Of a stretch of DNA of 64,000 bases, positions 61,480-64,000 are shown one piece after another. The notes under the pieces are model-generated. The model was not told the DNA's origin. It saw nothing but the letters and a program-made list of their open reading frames with translations, and did no database searches. This DNA comes from UBA1422 sp963676385 (GTDB lineage Bacteria > Bacillota > Clostridia > Peptostreptococcales > Anaerovoracaceae), in contig CAXXMM010000005.1 in the NCBI GenBank assembly GCA_963676385.2, positions 1-64,000 of the forward strand. Reading direction: 5' to 3'. A program made the translations under genes and the position numbers. Every line of letters begins with the position of its first letter. Positions within the stretch are counted from its first letter, which is position 1.

Positions 61480-63245
61480 AGGGTACCTCCTTCCAGTTCC
61501 TCTTCATCGACACCCCTCACAGCCAAGCTGGCATCCTGCCGAGTATCGGTCGCCTTCACAAAGGCAAGCAACCCCCAGGCAGCCATCATGCTACTTCCTC
61601 CGTTGGAAACAAAAGGAAAAGTTACCCCTGTAAGGGGGAACAAATCTACAGAACCAAATACATTAAGCATGGTCTGGAAAATAAACAGGGATGTTGCGGA
61701 GCAAGCCGCAATGGTATAAAACGCCGAACGGCCGGATAGAATAGACCGATAGGCAAAAATTGCAAGAACAAAAATGGAGAGGACAGCCAACACAGCAATA
61801 ATCAGCCCCCATTCTTCGCAGAGGATGCCAAAGACCAAATCCGTATCTGCCGCAAATACGTTGTGAAGCCAGCCTTCTCCGCTGCCCAATCCCAACAAGC
61901 CGCCGCTGGCACCGGCTGTCATAGTTCGGGTTTGTTGAAAACCGCCGGCATCCGCATATTGCCAAGCATGTCCCCAGGTTTCAAACCTGGCAGCAATATA
62001 TGGCTTGAATCGAAGAATCATCAGCCCGGCACCTACAGCGCCGCCTACCGTGAGAAACAGTTTGGAAAACTCTCCGCTTCGGAGAAAGGAGATGACCAGG
62101 TAGGTGACAAAAAAGATGGCGGCCGTTCCAAAGTCTCCCATGACTGCCAGACATCCCAAGCAAAACAGGGAAAATACCATAAACAGGCCTAAATTCTTCT
62201 TTTGGTACAACTCTTCCAAGGTTGCAGAACCAATGAAGATAAAGGCGATTTTCACAAATTCTGAAGGTTGAAAAGAAAATCCCCCCAAGCTCACCCAGTT
62301 GGTGGATCCGTAAGTTAAGGTGCCAAACACCAGATTAACCAAAAGTAAAAGCATACTGCCTCCCACCAAAATTCGGCGAATCAGCAAGGTGCGGCGAAGA
62401 TCCCGAAGATAAAGGCACATACCAAAAAACAAGCAAACTCCAAGGAATATGGCGATAAGCTGCTTAATGACTTCGTCAGGGGAAGACGTGGCGGTGACCG
62501 CCAAATCCAAAGTGCACAAGAAAAATGCGATGGTCTCTATTTCGAAATGCCGCAATTGCAGGGAACGAAGAATCCCCCAGAAAATCCACATAAGGGCAGA
62601 CAGCCCCAAAATGCCAATCATAACAGACAGGGTTAAATCTTTCCCTTCTGCCACAATCAGTTGAATACAAAGTAAAAACTGAAAAATCGTCAGGGCCACT
62701 AAAGAAGAAACCGGGGAAGCGGCAAAGGAGGTCTTTCGTCGTTCATCCAAGTTATCCAGTTTTTCTTCTAAACTGGCAGGAATAAACAGGCAGTCTGCAC
62801 CGGCCAGAGAGATGGTATCCCCCGCTTCGACCGGAGTGGACTTGTAAACGGTATGCCCATTGACTTGGGAACCGCCGCTGGATCCTAGATCGTTGTAACG
62901 CCAGTTTCCCAGTTCATCTCGTACCAAAAGACCATGATTCCGGGAAACCGTCATGACGTCTACCACCACATCGGCGTTTTTGGAACGACCAATCACGCTT
63001 TCCCAATGGGTTAGGGGGATATGGTTTCCGTCAGGCAAAATAAGGTAAGCCCAAATTTCAGAAGCGCCTCGTGAAGCCCAAAGGCTGCGAACAGATTTAA
63101 TGACAATAAACAATGCCAAAATGACAAAGACCCACCGGGCAATGGTGGTATAGGTATCCGCAATCCATTCATTTCCGTGAATGACATGGGAAAGCCAGGT
63201 CATTAGGGGAGCTCCCGCTTCATTTATTTTTTCAAAAAGACCCAT
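61476..63245 (-). CDS. FHA-domain/SEDS (FtsW/RodA/SpoVE-like) fusion protein
   Basis: 589 residues. One N-terminal helix (ARWVFVILALFIVIKSV), an FHA domain (HWESVIGRSKNADVVVD, TVSRNHGLLV, GSSGGSQVNG), then about ten helices of a SEDS glycosyltransferase with GGFSFQPSEFVKIAFI, GDFGTAAIFF and a final FPLTGVTFPFVSNGGSSMM, where active SEDS motifs reside. SEDS proteins polymerise lipid II with their partner PBP, here the next gene. The FHA domain points to control by a Ser/Thr kinase phosphopeptide. Confidence 0.93.
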   Translation of the reverse strand: MGLFEKINEAGAPLMTWLSHVIHGNEWIADTYTTIARWVFVILALFIVIKSVRSLWASRGASEIWAYLILPDGNHIPLTHWESVIGRSKNADVVVDVMTVSRNHGLLVRDELGNWRYNDLGSSGGSQVNGHTVYKSTPVEAGDTISLAGADCLFIPASLEEKLDNLDERRKTSFAASPVSSLVALTIFQFLLCIQLIVAEGKDLTLSVMIGILGLSALMWIFWGILRSLQLRHFEIETIAFFLCTLDLAVTATSSPDEVIKQLIAIFLGVCLFFGMCLYLRDLRRTLLIRRILVGGSMLLLLVNLVFGTLTYGSTNWVSLGGFSFQPSEFVKIAFIFIGSATLEELYQKKNLGLFMVFSLFCLGCLAVMGDFGTAAIFFVTYLVISFLRSGEFSKLFLTVGGAVGAGLMILRFKPYIAARFETWGHAWQYADAGGFQQTRTMTAGASGGLLGLGSGEGWLHNVFAADTDLVFGILCEEWGLIIAVLAVLSIFVLAIFAYRSILSGRSAFYTIAACSATSLFIFQTMLNVFGSVDLFPLTGVTFPFVSNGGSSMMAAWGLLAFVKATDTRQDASLAVRGVDEEELEGGTL

Positions 63246-63371
63246 GAATCAAACCCTCCATAGGTGCCATTATACCACAAACGAAGAAATTGTTGAAAAC
63301 AGGTTCAAAAATACATATAATATCATCATTATTTATACTTTCGTTTAAGGAGCAAGTCAACGGGGAGTAAC

Positions 63372-64000
63372 ATGGCAGACAAAAAAAGAAGAGGGGATCG
63401 ACGGGACGGTCGATGGATTCGTGATATCGACGGGTTTCATGCAGTGATGATGAATCTCTTTCCCAATCGGACTGAGGCAGAAATCTACAGCAAAGAGCAG
63501 TTTGACGTAACTGCGTTGCTTCAATTGGTTCAGGACAGAAACAAAGAGAACCCAGAGGTTCAAACCAAGGTGTTCCATGCATTTGTAGCTGCCATTGCCA
63601 AAACCCTATGGCACAGGGAAATGCTGAACCGATTTGTGGCTGGGCGTAGAATGTACCAACGGGACGAGTTGACTTTTGCCTTTGTGGTAAAAAGACAACT
63701 GAACGATTATGGGGAAGAGCTTCTTTTGACCATGAAAGTAGACGGTGGAACCACATTGGAGGACATTAGCCGAACCATTCTGGGTGACACCAAAGGTCTG
63801 CGAGATAGTGGAAAAAGCGACCTGGACTCCACCATCAATCTATTTGCACGACTTCCCCGATTTTTGCAACGCCTTTCCATGAGAGGATTTCGGATTTTGG
63901 ATTTTTATGGGAAGATGCCGGCGTCTCTCACCGAAGGGGATACAAACTACGTATCTGTGCTTCTTTCCAATCTTGGCAGCATCAAAAGTGATGCCACCTA
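63372..64000 (+). CDS. 2-oxoacid dehydrogenase E2-like acyltransferase-domain protein (3' partial)
   Basis: ATG 63372 is followed by an unbroken frame of 209 codons to the window edge. It reads MADKKRRGDRRDGRWIRDI, DGFHAVMMNLFPNRTEAEIY, VFHAFVAAIAKTLWHREMLNRF and SVLLSNLGSIKSDAT. This matches the chloramphenicol-acetyltransferase-like catalytic fold of E2 subunits, without lipoyl or subunit-binding domains at the start. GGGGAG lies upstream. Free-standing members are of unknown activity. Confidence 0.8.
   Translation, partial: MADKKRRGDRRDGRWIRDIDGFHAVMMNLFPNRTEAEIYSKEQFDVTALLQLVQDRNKENPEVQTKVFHAFVAAIAKTLWHREMLNRFVAGRRMYQRDELTFAFVVKRQLNDYGEELLLTMKVDGGTTLEDISRTILGDTKGLRDSGKSDLDSTINLFARLPRFLQRLSMRGFRILDFYGKMPASLTEGDTNYVSVLLSNLGSIKSDAT

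Overview
The window looks like chromosome of an amino-acid-fermenting, spore-former-type Clostridia (Bacillota). The basis is moderate G+C, strong GGAGG-type ribosome sites, the Stickland-type ornithine degradation operon, GHKL/LytTR two-component genes, corrinoid methyltransfer genes and a bacterial-type pyrrolysine cassette. Species cannot be read from the sequence.

Layout. 1-4.2 kb: SanA/YdcF-like protein, AlkD-like DNA glycosylase, flavodoxin-ferredoxin fusion, and a LytTR response regulator (frameshifted) with its GHKL kinase. 4.17-5.65 kb: an IS30-family insertion sequence. 5.85-6.11 kb: a terminator followed by a probable unassigned structured RNA. 6.2-13.1 kb: RNase HI (frameshift in an A9 run), WalJ-type hydrolase, RlmH, an ArsR repressor with a dyad operator, two membrane proteins in the same frame separated only by TAG, and a large MacB/FtsX-type ABC protein. 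13.1-23 kb: a PAS-AAA-Fis sigma-54 activator flanked by GTGCAAATA-type palindromes, then a near-perfect -24/-12 promoter and the ornithine operon ord-ortA-ortB-oraS-oraE-reactivase-orr. 23-32.5 kb: ABC exporter, lipoprotein, sigV-rsiV-deacetylase (lysozyme-stress type) operon, cation efflux protein, TSCPD protein, DUF3048 protein and a PocR/AraC regulator.

32.7-41.8 kb is a corrinoid methyltransfer and pyrrolysine block: a UroD-family methyltransferase with a C-terminal thioredoxin-like domain, a CobW-type GTPase, a B12-activation-domain protein, an ASKHA corrinoid reactivator, tRNA-Pyl(CUA), pylB, pylC, pylSc, pylD and pylSn. No MttB/MtbB/MtmB-type amber-containing methyltransferase is in the window, so the main user of pyrrolysine must be elsewhere or is not recognised.

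41.9-48.5 kb is a probable RNA-repair island. It has two WYL-domain proteins, a terminator, about 450 bases of hairpin-rich non-coding sequence with a T-arm-like and a tRNA-Ser(UGA) anticodon-arm-like element, an SPFH/slipin-like protein, RtcB ligase, and two conserved proteins of unknown function. This is the best candidate for an incompletely described system.

48.6-60.1 kb: exported proteins, including three paralogous beta-propeller-like proteins sharing an SFGNQ motif. Between them lies a second sigma-54 unit (divergent GAF/PAS-AAA-Fis activator, paired TTGTCA dyads, -24/-12 promoter, class III aminotransferase, dehydrogenase), then rsgA behind three 32-bp tandem repeats and a second dehydrogenase. 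60.1-63.2 kb: a penicillin-binding protein and an FHA-FtsW/RodA fusion. The window ends inside a 2-oxoacid-dehydrogenase-E2-like gene.
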